From Pseudeuparius sepicola (lineage: Eukaryota > Arthropoda > Insecta > Coleoptera > Anthribidae): 64,000 bases of DNA. The notes under the pieces are model-generated. The model was not told the origin of the DNA. It saw nothing but the letters and a program-made list of their open reading frames with translations, and made no database searches. Positions 43,725-56,400 of this stretch are shown piece after piece (position 1 is the first letter of the stretch; the number at the start of each line of letters is the position of its first letter). The position numbers were made by a program, and so were the translations under genes. The stretch is taken from assembly GCA_963920635.1 (NCBI GenBank), contig OY987298.1, positions 57,205,949 to 57,269,948 of the forward strand, in the 5' to 3' direction.

Positions 43725-44275
43725 TGCTTTGCATGTGCATTTGTGCAATGTGTGCTAGTGCAGTTGTGATTTTTCGGTTACCCTTCGGGGTTTTCCTGGC
43801 GGAGGGGATCTACCTCGTCGTGGTCGTCAGGCTGAGTACCTCGCTTCAAACAAAAGGAATAGCAGAGGGAAACCAAGAGATCCCCAACAGATTTAAAAAA
43901 TGTGAATGTTGTGTTGTGTGACTTTTAATGTAAAAAAGCAAGAAAACAGAAAATGGTGCAAACAATCCTGAAAATGTCAGTAAGGTAGGTGTTTCATAGG
44001 CATTCTACATGTTCCTCAGAAAGTAATCGTTTTTAAAAGGAAATCGAAATTTTGTGGTGAATCCTCGGATAAATTGATAGACGTGGCAACGCCGCGCTAT
44101 TGACATATGCGAAATTTTTAGACATGTCGCGCGGGCGTCCATAGGCGGCGTTTTTTGAGGGGTTTAATACAATTTGAAAACAAATTTTTTTAGGCTTAAG
44201 ACAAATGTTAGAAAATTTTTGAAAATTTATTTTAGCAAGTCTAATTTTTCTTTATCTGCCATAAAAATTTTTGTA

Positions 44276-46484
44276 CTAAGTGATAGTTAACCCTGTATTT
44301 GACTCTTTTCGAGAGTACCTAACCACACTGCACTTGGCAGGGTTTAAATCCAGGTGATTAACGACACACCAAGCATCCAATTCACAAAGCTGCTTCTGGA
44401 GAAATAAGCAGTTCTCTAAGGATTGTATTGAACAATAGATTTTTAAGTCGTCCGCGAACAAAAGTTTACCACATTTGAGATTATCAGTAATATCATTGAT
44501 AAATAGAAGGAATAACAGAGGCCCCAGATTGGAACCCTGAGGAACTCCAGAAGTGGCAATATATTTGTTAGAATTAAAGCCATTGTAACATACGGACTGA
44601 GGGCGGTTCTTCAGGTAAGACTCAAAAAATGAAACGAGGCTATCACTAAAACCAGCCAGCGAGAGTTTGTACAATAAAGTGGGATGATCGATCCTGTCAA
44701 ACGCCCTCGAGAAGTCCGTATACACCACATCAACCTGCTCCCTGTCATCGAGCCTCTCACAAATGAACTGGGAGATTTCAACGAGATTGGTGGTCGTTGA
44801 GCGATTTTTCATGAAACCGTGCTGCGAAACTGATAGTTGGTTTCTGAGCTCCGGATAGATGCGGTTATACACGCACATCTCAAACACCTTCGCAAAGTTA
44901 GGTAAGATGGAAATCGGCCTATAATTAGATACATCAGAAATAATCCCCTTTTTATGAACAGGACACACCCGAGCAAGTTTCCAGCAATCAGGGAATGTTG
45001 ATGTTTTAATTGAGAGATTAAATAAAAAAGTTAATGGCTCAGCAAGAAGTGGAGAACAATCTTTAACAATAAAACTAGGAATTAAGTCATGACCAGACAC
45101 AAGTTTATTTTTAAGTTTGGATATTGCCTGTTTTAGGTACATCTGCAAGTGAAAACATTGATATATTGATAGTATCAGTCAATTGATTAGAGAGGGTCTG
45201 ACTGACAGCACAAGAATGGAATGGTAACTGGTAGGTGCTAGCAAAGTATGAAGCAAAAGCATTCACAATTGTATCCGGATCAGTCAACTCGCCCCGGTGT
45301 GACGTCAATCTGCCTGGAATTCTTGTAGATCCTTTTTTATTATGAACAAATGACCACAGCTTTTTAGGATCAGTGACAATAGAGTATTCAACACTATTCA
45401 CATATAAGTTATAAGCTTCATGGATAAGATTCTTTAACACTGCTCTGAGTCTTTTATAGTCATTAAAGCTGGAGTTGCTTTTAGATGTTCTGAATTTACG
45501 CCAGTAATGCTCTTTAAGTTTAATCATGTAACGAATTTCACCAGTATACCAACTCGGAAACCTACGACTTAATTTATTTCGGTATGTAGGAACATATCTG
45601 TCAAATATGGTATATAATAAGCCATAGAAACAATGGTAAGCCTCATTAACATCTGAAAAATTATGAAGAATGCTCCAATCAATCTCCGAGAGTGCCATGT
45701 ACAGTGCTGGATATTGAGCCTTCCTAAAGTTATACATCTTTTGCTCATTGGAAACATCAAAGCGAACATTGGATGGTGAGGCAACATTTAACAAAATACT
45801 CAAAGCTGGGTGATGTAAACTCTCCCTTATAAAAGGATAATCTTCGCGCTTTAACTCTGCTGACATGTTAGTAAAAACTAGGTCCAAGATTCTATCATTA
45901 GAGTTTCTAACATAGTTAATTTGTGATACATCCAAAAAATTCATAAAGCTAAGCGTAATCTGCGATTTAGTATCATCAATATTATTATTAGAAAAGAAAG
46001 GAACATTGAAATCACCCATAACAAGGAAAAACTTATGTTGACAAACTTTAAGAGAGAATAATTCGAGGAAACTCTCATATTCCGCAATTGTTACACGTGG
46101 TGGAATATACAGAATATAAACAAAAAAATAAAAGTAATCATTAACGGAACACTTACAACCAACAATATCTATAATTGGAAAGGCAGCAAGGAGATCACCT
46201 AGGTTAAGTTGTTCAGCCTTTATATAATTTTTTATCGCAAGTAGTGCCCCACCACCTCTGCTTAAATTAACCAAGTCATATCTTCGGTCACATCGAAACA
46301 CAGTATAGTTGTCCGAAAAACATTCAGAGTTCACAATATCGCTAGTTAAGTTAGACTCCACAAAACCAATGCAGTCAAACTCCCCAAGGGACACTGACGA
46401 ATAAATCAATTCAAGTTTCGAACGTAGACCCTCAACATTTTGAAAATAACATAGCAAATCAGAAGTTGGAAATCTGTCGGGCAC
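44276..46484 (-). pseudogene. LINE ORF2, endonuclease and RT core
   Basis: It begins directly after the ORF1 stop. The endonuclease part has YFQNVEGLRSK, FVESNL, LVMGDFNVP, RILDLVFTN and HHPALS, the usual acidic and His residues of AP-like LINE endonucleases. A frameshift near 45111-45148 precedes the RT: SNYRPISILPNFAKVFE, QHGFMKNRSTTTNL, YTDFSRAFDRIDH, VPQGSNLGPLLF, LLFADDLKIY. Motif A Asp and FADD are intact. The frame runs into the end of the inserted transposon at 44295. Converts element RNA to DNA by target-primed reverse transcription. Confidence 0.88.
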
Positions 46485-46486
46485 TG

Positions 46487-47210
46487 TTAGTTTTCCTGGA
46501 CAATCTTCTGTATGCCTTGTACATATTTGATTTTCAAATTGATCTCGCCACCAGACTGTCTCTCCTGAAGTTCCCGACGTAAATTGTTGTAATGTAAAAT
46601 TTGCTTAGGAGTACGGTCAAACGATACATTGACTTGCTTATAATTATTGCTGGATTTCAGTTTATGGGCGCTGCGTATTATCTTGAGTACAGAGTCATAA
46701 CTATCAAGGGTGATTTTCAATGGTCGTTTATTGGCTTTAGTGGGATCAAACTTTCCAAGGGGCGAAACAGTTTTAATATTGCAATCAATGCTTAGATAGT
46801 TAAACATCTGCGACGAGAGGTTTTTATCCTTTTATCGGTGCTGCACCACCGGATTCAGCAGATTCCGGAAGGCCAAAGATAACAACGTTGCACTTTCTTC
46901 TTTCGCGCTCCTGTACCTCATTAACAACATCCTCAAAAGTAAAACTGACGAGGTCCGTAGATGATTTCAGTTTTTTTAACTCAGCTACCTCAGTTGTCAA
47001 CGCCATTACGGCAGCTTTGAGTTCGTTGATGTCAGAACCAACTTGAAGACACAGCTTACATGTCCAACTAAGATTCTTGTTCTGCTTCAGAATTCTTGCC
47101 TCTGAAGCCGACAACCCAATACAGGAATGCAAGAAAGTTTTCCTGCATATGGCACAAGAAACCAGCTTATGAGCATCAGCAGTCACCCCACAGCAATTGC
47201 ATTCAGTCAT
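46487..47210 (-). pseudogene. LINE ORF1: PHD finger, coiled coil, RRM-like
   Basis: It starts MTECNCCGV. The Cys/His pattern (CNCC, CAIC, H, C, CKLC near residues 5-55) is that of a PHD finger. A coiled coil follows (ELKAAVMALTTEVAELKKL), then RRKCNVVIFGLPES, the first strand of the RRM-like fold of LINE ORF1 proteins. A frameshift near 46824 moves the rest to another frame (KFDPTKANKRPLKITL, then the stop at 46487-46489). ORF1 proteins bind the element's RNA. Length of both parts is about 235 residues. Confidence 0.8.
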
Positions 47211-47400
47211 GATTAAAAGGTTAGGCCGCTTTTCTGGCCCAACGCTGCTATAGTAGGCCAGGTATTAATGGCCACCACACAAAAAACAAATCAAAACAAC
47301 GTCTCACCATCAACAAAAATGCAGTACTAAGTAGGCCAGGTAGTTCATATAGGGGCACACAATACAACCAGGTGTCCAGTTAAAAGCTGAGCCAGTGGAG

Positions 47401-48985
47401 CTGCACAGAACACAAATTATTTCACCAAATATTAAAAGATTAAGCTGATTGTTTGAGGAGCACAATATGAACGGTTTCAACTGCGCCTACTATTTATTCT
47501 TACTGCCAGTTATGCGTATAATATTCTATATCCCTAAATTCCAGCACTGTATGGGCTATCTTTGAAACAGTTTAAGCTGAATGTGATTTATAGGGTTGGA
47601 TGGCGAGGATTAATGCCCTCAGATATAAATATTTGTGATATCTGGGCATGCATTTATATCTAAATGTTCCAGCGTGTAGTAGGTATATAGCTTCCGTGTA
47701 GTGTTGTTATAATATATTGGCGTGTAAATACTCGATTATTTGCTAAGCCAATAAATACGCAATTATTACGGCGATAATATCGTGCCAATAAAACACCATA
47801 ACGGCGATAAAATCTTTTGTAATGGTTCAGCAAATCATTTGTTGCGAAAAGTTATTGCATTGCGATCTCGACTGCAGTTTAACAAAATATTTAAAAATTG
47901 ATGTAAAAAGATTAAAGAGAAAACTAGTAGAGCAGCAAGAGTGGTCTACTCGAACAGTTTTGATCAGAGAGTTCGTCTAACTTACAGCGTATTACTAGAT
48001 TTTTAAACAAGACCCTGTATTTTCTAGTTGTTGTAGTCTACACAGGTCCAGATTTACGCCTGCGATATTTTTGGATTGACTAAAGTAAAAAATATCTTTG
48101 TTTTAATACTGCGATGCGGGCACTCTTTTATAATCATAAAAGACGTCCACGGCGCAGTTATTTTGTGTGCACTTATTCGACTGAACTTCAGTAAACAGCT
48201 GATTCGTCTCGCCTAAATAGTTAAAAATGGGGTGCGATATTCGGAGCATTTCGATCTATTTGGACTGCATGTATTTCTACATTCGTTTGACCTTGGTTCG
48301 ATTCGCGGTCGGGACAGACTGCATGCATATGCATAGGTATGTCAAGAGCGCTGGGCAAAATTTATAGATTCACGATATTGCTCCTTAATAGCTCTATGTG
48401 TGTGATTTTATAATAATTATTGTCCTACACTCACTGAGATTACTACAGTTTTCTAGTAGTACAGGAGCATAATGTATTCCGTGGGACCTTTTGTGAAGGG
48501 AGGTTGCGACTATGTGGAATCTCTTTATTATGTGCTATACGTAATGCTGTAGTACCGGGTGTTTACCGAAATATAGTTTGGTCGCATCCTATAAAATAAA
48601 GCATTTCTTGTGTTTGTGGTTAGGTATACACTTTTCTTACGAATATTATCATATATATATATAACTTTTTTATAACCAAATATTTTTGACTGTGAGAATG
48701 AATATTTATTTAAAGCTTTAAGAAAGATATAAATAGATAAATAAATAGATAAATAAAGTCTTTCCTTTACTTATTCCTGTTTATTATATCCTACAAATAT
48801 AATTTAAATTGAAGACCAAGCACATAGTATATGCCTGGTTCATATACAGCTTCTTTATCTTTTAGTTTTATCTTATTTTTACAAATAACACATTTCCTTA
48901 ATTTGAACTTACCTATCAATGAAATTTGAAATTTCTTTAACATAAAGTAAAAAATGTAAAATTATAAGAGAGAAAGAAGAAGAAA
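47401..48985. other. No gene; one tRNA B-box-like word
   Basis: CCTTGGTTCGATTCGCGGTC (48291-48310) looks like a tRNA T-arm with a B-box, with no folding tRNA around it. It may be a SINE head. Otherwise AT-rich and featureless. Confidence 0.35.
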
Positions 48986-48990
48986 ATGGG

Positions 48991-49131
48991 AATACCAAAT
49001 AAATTAAATTCCATTTTGACCAATTGCGTGTTAAAGTTACACAACACGGTGTTAATCTTAAATACCAAATAAATTAAATTACACCATTTTGGCCAAATTG
49101 CGTGTTAAAGTTACACAACCCGGTGTTAATC
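48991..49131. repeat. 70-bp tandem duplication
   Basis: AATACCAAATAAATTAAATT, GCGTGTTAAAGTTACACAAC and GGTGTTAATCTTA occur from 48991 and from 49061. A further partial GTGTTAA word follows. Confidence 0.85.
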
Positions 49132-49168
49132 TTACACAATGCCGTGTTAAATATTCACACCAGCATAG

Positions 49169-49768
49169 TTTATACACCCTATACCATCTCCCATATATTA
49201 TATTATCTCCATATCTTCGACCGTTTTCCACCAAGAGAGGTTGGGCATCTAAAAATTATCACCCTGTACACACAGACGAAAATTACACTGCCAACGACGA
49301 CCAAAGAGACGTGTTGGGTATGAAACACTCCCATTTTTTTCAAATGTAAATATCTAATTATATCAATATAAATTATCTCTGATAAAATTTATTGAATAAG
49401 ATGTTGTTTGGTTAAACATGGATTAGGCCTACTGGGGAAACCACGTAAACAAAGCCTACTTTGCATTCTACCTCTATGGTGGAGGGGAAACTAATGAATT
49501 TGCTATGAGCCGTATAAAAACGACTGTTTGTCACAATTTCTGGTAGGAGACTCACACCAAATTTAGTCTTACTATGAGTTGTGGTAATTCATCAAATCGC
49601 ATAATTTGCCTAGCCTAATTACTAATTTAAGAAATTACAAATTTAAGGGGTTTAGCGAAAACGCACTTCCATATTATTGAGAATGTGTACAGGATCCAAG
49701 TATTTTTTAATTTTTGTTTTTTAGCTTTTTGATAATGAAGGTCAAGGGTCTTTTCAAAGCTCTCTTAT
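49169..49768 (+). repeat. 600-bp direct repeat, left copy
   Basis: Nearly identical to 51200-51798, from TTTATACACCCTATACCATC to TTTTCAAAGCTCTCTTAT. The ends are not TG...CA, and no primer-binding site or polypurine tract adjoins, so LTR status is unsupported. The contents are non-coding. Confidence 0.9.
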
Positions 49769-51199
49769 ACAGTGACCGGCAGTAATGGAAAACTTTTTTA
49801 TTCTTAATTTCTCAGAAAATTTTATTCTTGATACAAGTTGGTGCATCATTTCAAACTCAAAACGCACATATCAAAATTTAAATGTATTTTTTTGGATACG
49901 AGGTAGATTCAAAAATGTGAAAATAACTCAAGAGTAAAGTACCCTTATTTTTTAAAATACGGTAAAAAGTTAATTACAAAAGTTGTTTGGAATCAAAGAT
50001 GGATGTCAGATTTAAAGTCACAGCCACCTAGTAAAAAAAATAAATTCAACTTTTTTTGTATTTTTTCGACCACCCTGTGTATTACAAAAAAAAAACAAAA
50101 TACTGCAAGCGCAACTTATCATCGGATAACACATGAATTTGCCACTAAACTTAACAAACTCAAAATGTTAAATTTTTTACACTTTACTTATACGGATCAA
50201 GAGCAAGAGCGATAAAAACCGATTAGCTAGGTATATCAAAACCGCCGCAGAAATTATAAATGAACTACGTCTAAAATTTACAGAAATCTGCCAGTCAGTA
50301 AGTCCCGATGAGTTAAGGCGGGTAGTGTGCCACAACAGAAACCCATAGAAAAATGTATAATTTTATTAGACGATGGCTTTGTCGAGAAGGGTCCAATAAT
50401 TTATATCGTTTTTTACTTGTTGGATGGTATTTTGTAAAAAATGAATTATTTTTAATATATTAATATATTTAATAATTTATAATAATTCCAAGGTGCACTT
50501 GACCCGTATAGTATAAAGTTTTAAAAAAAAATCAGTTCGAGATTGCACAGGAAAAAACAACCCGTATATTTGCTATTGGATTTTTGCACACCAATAGGTA
50601 GGTACCTATACCTTGTGTGGTCCTGTTGACCATTCAACTGGTTTGAAGTAAGTCCATGGCACAGTTCTTGACTCTTGACTCGCCAGATGCCTTTAAATTT
50701 CCTGTCTTGCTAAATTTTGGCTCCCTGTAGAATTTTTTGTTCAAATTTGGTATATGTGAGTTTTGGGGTGTCCTGATTAGCGCTGAGGTGTCAGATTTTA
50801 AACAAAAAAATCGCTAAATGCATTTAGTGACAATTGGGGTATAAAAAATCGAAGCCAATCCTGGAATTTCAAGTTGACAACGGTAGGAAGCGCAAAAGAC
50901 GTGGTTTGAAGATCTTTCAAACTAATAAAATATCTCCAAAAATAAAATCATTGAGAACTCTACATCATCCTTGAAAATGGCGATTAACAACAATAATATT
51001 TTAATGGTTTTTGAAGAACAACATATTAATGGAAGATTGGTATTTGGATTTGAATGGTATTTATGAAAAATGTTCAGATAAAATAATGCTTTCGAACGAT
51101 GTAAAAAAAGTGGTATGTTGGTGAAAAATATATATTTCTTGGCGTCGCGACGCCTAGCGTCATGTTTGCAAAGAGTCGCTAAATGGGCCAATTTATTCC
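49769..51199. other. Spacer between 600-bp repeats
   Basis: Mostly non-coding. Around 50218-50345 the plus strand reads AAEIINELRLKF and VSPDELRRVV, reminiscent of the C-terminal tail of Tc1/mariner-type transposases; too short to be sure. Confidence 0.3.
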
Positions 51200-51798
51200 T
51201 TTATACACCCTATACCATCTCCCATATATTATATTATCTCCATATCTTCGACCGTTTTCCACCAAGAGAGGTTGGGCATCTAAAAATTATCACCCTGTAC
51301 ACACAGACGAAAATTACACTGCCAACGACGACCAAAGAGACGTGTTGGGCATGAAACACTCCCATTTTTTCAAATGTAAATATCTAATTATATCAATATC
51401 AATTATCTCTGATAAAATTTATTGAATAAGATGTTGTTTGGTTAAACATGGATTAGGCCTACTGGGGAAACCACGTAAACAAAGCCTACTTTGCATTCTA
51501 CCTCTATGGTGGAGGTGAAACGAATGAATTTGCTATGAGCCGTATAAAAACGACTGTTTGTCACAATTTCTGGTATGAGACTCACACCAAATTTAGTCTT
51601 ACTATGAGTTGTGGTAATTCATCAAATCGCATAATTTGCCTAGCCTAATTACTAATTTAAAAAATTACAAATTTAGGGGGTTTAGCGAAAACGCACTTCC
51701 ATATTATTGAGAATGTGTAGAGGATCCAAGTATTTTTTAATTTTTGTTTTTTAGCTTTTTGATAATGAAGGTCAAGGGTCTTTTCAAAGCTCTCTTAT
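51200..51798 (+). repeat. 600-bp direct repeat, right copy
   Basis: Copy of 49169-49768 with only scattered single-base differences by eye. The two copies start 2031 bp apart. Confidence 0.9.
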
Positions 51799-53750
51799 TT
51801 TTTTAACTGTATAATTATTGGAAAACACCTCCAAAAATTACTATCCCAGTCCAGGAATAACCATTATTATGTGCACGTATTGTGTGTTAGCGAAGATGCC
51901 TCAGCGGCGATATTGTAAAATTAAATTTGTGGTTTTTGTTTTATCTGCATGCCTGCTTTGGTGGTGGGAGATTTGGATAAAATTATACATTATTTGCATA
52001 GCATCGACATATTTCATTCCGGGGCATGGAGGATACGCAACACGCCCTTGTGAAAAGCGTAGGCATTTTTTGACACATCTTCTGCTGCTTGTCTGTGTAG
52101 GCGCCGGATAACCCATTATAAAGGAAGTTAGGCACATACCTATATCAAGTCTATACGTACAATTTGTTCAAATAAAATTTTTACGTACCTTCCAATTTAA
52201 GGACCATAAGTGTGTTTTACGCTGAAAATTTCTTCAATTCAATTCATGATGTCGCTAGTCGCTTCAAGGACAAATTAGTATAAAAAATCGTGTACTACAC
52301 CAACAATTTCTTCACTACTTAATTCATTTCATTCATTTCATTTCATTATTTCCCGTCAAGTTTTGCGTGAACTCCAGAAGGACTAACATTGAAAATTTGA
52401 ACACAAGGGAGGTTACGTTTTATAGTAGTTGTTTTTGAGATTTTTGTACATTTCTGCCGTCGAAGCCTGTAAAACAAGGAAACACAACACAACTGTTTTT
52501 TGTTATTTGTTGTCTTATGTTGATATTCGTTAGAATCTGACATAAGATGCCAAAAAATTCATCAATTTCTTCATCGGTGTACAATAGAAATTGTCGTGAA
52601 TTAATTGACGAATTAATTTATGAACTCATTCTGAATAACGTATGAAGATATTCTCAATGTAAAACAGGCTCTATATTTAGAAGAAATCTTAAAAAACAAT
52701 GTAGTTCGAAAATCATTATCACAGCAACACACTGTACACGGTAGGAAAACATATATAAGATATAAGGATAACTTTCTAATTCATATGTTGCCCTAGTTAT
52801 TATATATAGGGTTATAAAAGTAAACTTGTCAAATATTGTATGCTCTTGCTATTAGATGCTCTTGCTATTAAAAAAATAATATCGAGACGAATTCTCTTTA
52901 GTAATACCTACAAAATACTTTATTTCGACCTCGTGAGGAAAAACAATATTTGATCGTGCCCAGCTCATCTATTCTTATTTCATATTTACTTTTAATTCTA
53001 TCGATATATTAAAGTATTTAAAGTGAACTCTTCAACCTTATTTTCTTTGTGGAGCTAGAGGGGGAAATTTAATTTTGGGGGTTGACAATCACTAAAAAAT
53101 TATTAAAGTCCATTAATTTAAAATTCCATCGTTTTTTAAGCTTAAATAAACACCACCGTTATCATTTATCTCTAATAAAATGCATCCAGGTAGGCTTTTC
53201 ATAGTAAAATGAGTGCGGCAAATAAATTATGGTAGTGTGTCCACTGCGACAGTGGTGTAAATTAAAAACCATTTTTGTAAAAAAAAATGACAACAAAATA
53301 TCGAAACAGTGCTTAATGTGGAAATAAAATTCAACTTATTACCATTGGCATGAGTCCACTATTTACTGCGGGAGATCTCGACTCGAAATTGTGACGTCTA
53401 GACAGAAGACAGAAATTAAACTACTATTATAATTGTCAGACGTAACCATAGCAACCGAAATAAGAGTTGGATCTTTTTCACCAGTTTAAAGTTAAGTAAT
53501 TTGTATATATGATTGAAAAGAAAGGACATATTCGGTAGGTATTTCAGTACAATAGAGCCCGATTTTCACAAACTTCGCGAGCATTTTTTTGAAAGCGTAT
53601 AGGTAGGTATATATCTAATTTGGAAACTGGCAAACATAGTTATAACGTTATAACTTTGGTTTCTGTCTGCATACTTACTCTAATTTTACCTAGTACCCTG
53701 CAGAGTACGACATGCTTTGAATTAAAGATTAAGGGGGCAAGTGGAAAAAA
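51799..53750. other. No gene recognised
   Basis: AT-rich with a TTCATTTCATT low-complexity patch near 52316-52346. No coding motif. Confidence 0.35.
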
Positions 53751-53752
53751 AC

Positions 53753-54127
53753 ACATCTAAAGTCTATCCAAGTTACAGCGGCAGTAGATATAAACAAAGT
53801 CACATGACCGCCTTGCGATCGATTACCAGGGTCTGACTAATATGAGATTCCCAGTGGCTTGTAATTCTGAACTAATTCTTTTAGAAGTTCTAAAAATTGT
53901 GTTTTTACCTTTCATGGATCTTTATAAATTTCCTTAAATTAAGTATCAAAATAAATTTACAGAATATACTGCTCGCGATCCGATCTAAAATATGCAGGAA
54001 ACGCGACTGAGGGAAGAGCCGGGTAAACACTTGACATTTTATAACGGCCAGACCAATAAGAGAATGGGTCACGTGGTGGCCAATGTTTTGATCCACTGCC
54101 TCTGTAACTTGGATAGACTTTAGATGT
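53753..54127. mobile_element. 375-bp inverted-repeat element (MITE-like)
   Basis: ACATCTAAAGTCTATCCAAG at 53753 is mirrored by CTTGGATAGACTTTAGATGT ending at 54127. Similarity extends about 60 bp inward (GGCAGTxGAT, then a CACGTGACC-like word). Non-coding interior; no clear target duplication. Confidence 0.7.
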
Positions 54128-55915
54128 CCTGCGCACAGTTGACACTACCCAGGGTGACCCATTTATGCTTCAAAAAAATCCGTGTGCCGGCGCTTTGTGC
54201 TACGTGTGCCTTCTCTTAGACGCTTATTTACTGAAACACTGAAAACTGAAGTTCTTTTTTGAAATTGAATTTTGGCAATGTCCCAAAATAGTCAAGCCAC
54301 TGAACTGAAATTTGACAATACTTTGTATTGGAGGATGGAGAATAATCTGAAGATGTCAAAATGTCTACGTATCTCACAGAGGGCGCCCCTTGCACTGTTT
54401 TTGGATGGTACCTTAACTCGTAACTTTTTTGAGGTTACTTTTGATCTTGCAGGTCCATCATTTTAATGCATATTTTCATTCTAATTTTTGACAAAATAAT
54501 ATGTAGGTATGTACCTACATACAGTGTCTTCACGCGAAAACTCCGATCCCCCTATTATTTTCCTAATTTTTGCAGAATTTTTGTAAAAGTTGCAAGGTAA
54601 GTATCTGGCTTTAGAAAGGTAGACTTGTGGTTTATACAAGGTGTATCGTAAAAGTGGAACAAAATATACTTTTTGTTTTTAATAATAAACATCCTGTATA
54701 TTTTTGGATAATTTAAAAGAGCTAATTTTTCTGATTGCAACGATATATAACATGTTGAAATTTGCGTTTCCCTTTAGCAAGTTATGTGGGCCTAAATTTA
54801 CAAAACAAAAATCATTTCGGAGATCGCAGTTAGCCATGAAATTATGTCGGATTTTTGATAGTTATGCTAGATTATCTCTTATTTACTTTAATAAATATTT
54901 AATATCCATCATTTTTACTTGTTCGTCTATCCAGTATTTATACCTACTGAAAAAAGTGGGGAGGAAGAAATTTTTAAAATTTGTAGTACATGGAGCATAA
55001 ATAAAACAAACTATGCTCCAGTTTTCTTCTATAATATAGTTTATCCATACTTCAAGCGTTCAAAGTTCTACATCAAATTCGATATTTGTAATCCTGCCCA
55101 ATGGTCCCAAACTTCACAAACAATACTATAAGTGAAATATTAATATCATCTGCGCCTGCAGCTTTGCTCAAATAGAAATTTAGAAATCTATTATTTAGAA
55201 ATTTATTAGCTCTGATTTCGGCAGAATTATTGACATCAGCTAGATGATGTGGTATAATGTTACGTTTTGATGTTGCCACATTAAGTTTCCTTATAGCCTG
55301 AGAGATGGCTACATAGGTTTTCATGTGACTCGGTGCAAGAGACATTTTATCGAGTAAGGTCGATTCATGCCGACAAACTGAAAACCTGGCCACCAGAAGA
55401 AGGCCTGGAAAAATATGTACAGTATGTCCTCGGATTAAGTTAACTAGAAGAAGAGTAACTTTTTTAATTTTGAAGGAAAGAACCGCCATTTGTAATTTTA
55501 AAAAGAACACTTAAGTAAACAGTTGTTTTGAATTAAATATGGATCTCAAATCTGAAATTTGAAGTAGTTGTCGAATAATAATTTTTTTATGATAAATAAA
55601 TTGAAAATAAATTGTTACATAGTTAAATTTTCAGATTTAAGATCCTTATTTAATTAATGTAATTAATGTAAAGCTGTTGTGCAGCAACAGAAGATAAAGT
55701 TTATTATTATATTTAAATAATATTGTCAAGGAACCCTGTTACATGGACCACTATCAATTTGTTCGTTAAAAGACAAACACCTTCTATTATATAGGTATAG
55801 TGAACTTTAAAAAACATAAACATAAATCAAAAATTTATGTAGATTATAAAATTGAAAAAACTCACCGCTGGCAAAGGATAATAAATAAATAATTAAAACA
55901 AAGACAATAGCCGTT
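54128..55915. other. No gene recognised
   Basis: Open frames of 60-145 codons exist (for example minus 55073-55510), but I see no domain or splice context. The 145-codon minus frame ending near 55073 contains RxHESTLLDKMSLAP and is unknown to me. Confidence 0.3.
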
Positions 55916-55921
55916 GACTGA

Positions 55922-56400
55922 CGTATTAATAAAGACTCCTCACGGCTGTCATGTTTGACAGTTCTCTGGCTCACCACGCGCTTCCCGGAGACAAAATACA
56001 TTGTTGACCATAGGCGCCATCTACTTTCCAGGACATGAAACTATAGCCGTGAGAAGTCTTATTAATACGTCAGTCAACGCTATAGCAGTTTTTCCCCAAT
56101 ATGTCAAGTCGAAAATGAATGAAAAACAAATGGAAGCGCCCTCTATCAATCTTCAGTGGTCTGAAGATGCAGACATTTTAGTCGGTGAAACTGGTTCTCG
56201 AACTACAAGTTAGTTGTAGTGTATCGGGCGGAACTCTCCCTTCCTTTTCTTATATGTTCGTAATGTCTGTAATGAGTTAAACAAATTTGCCATTTGGCTC
56301 ATTATCCAAACGAGCAGAAATTTTGCCACAGCTCTGGTTTTGATGACAATGCAGTATCGTCTCCAATATCGTTCTAAATCCAACATGGCGGACGCCCCAA
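55922..56400. repeat. Dispersed hairpin repeat shared with 2.4 kb
   Basis: GCCGTTGACTGACGTATTAA (from 55910) is mirrored by TTAATACGTCAGTCAACG near 56071. The sequence resembles 2410-2692 along its length, including the flank CCAACATGGCGGACGCCCCA. A small hairpin-forming transposon family is likely. Confidence 0.6.

Larger units (their letters stand above)
40717..44295 (+). mobile_element. Tc1/mariner-type DD41D element
   Basis: TIRs start CAGGGTTAACTAT(G/C)ACTTAG and run ~33 bp (through TACAAAAATTTTT). TA flanks both ends (40715-40716, 44296-44297), the target duplication of this superfamily. It encodes a three-exon transposase on the plus strand (42404-43724) and carries a foldback element in its 5' part. 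The transposase frames are open with intact splice sites, so the element may be recent. The right end of a second copy is at 62420. Confidence 0.88.
39841..47400 (-). mobile_element. CR1-like LINE, near complete, interrupted
   Basis: Minus-strand order: ORF1 (47210-46487), ORF2 (46484-40047), then a 3' end in an AAAT-type tandem repeat (39846-39872). ORF1 has a PHD finger and an RRM-like block; ORF2 has an AP-type endonuclease and RT. This layout is typical of CR1/L2-clade elements. A DD41D transposon (40717-44295) splits the RT. The 5' UTR boundary near 47400 is a guess. Confidence 0.75.

Noticed and set aside
48285..48360. tRNA gene at the GGTTCGATTC word
   Set aside because: No acceptor stem, D-arm or anticodon arm can be folded around it.
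49169..51798. LTR retrotransposon with 600-bp LTRs
   Set aside because: Repeat ends are not TG...CA, and no primer-binding site, polypurine tract, gag or pol lies between them.
52316..52346. CRISPR-like short repeat (TTCATTTCATT)
   Set aside because: Simple low-complexity sequence without spacers; CRISPR arrays are not expected in an insect genome.
56155..56205. CTGAAGATGC...GTGAAACTGG as a fourth hammerhead
   Set aside because: The core boxes are similar, but stem II barely pairs, the GAAA box is preceded by unpaired bases, and no stem I closure is present.
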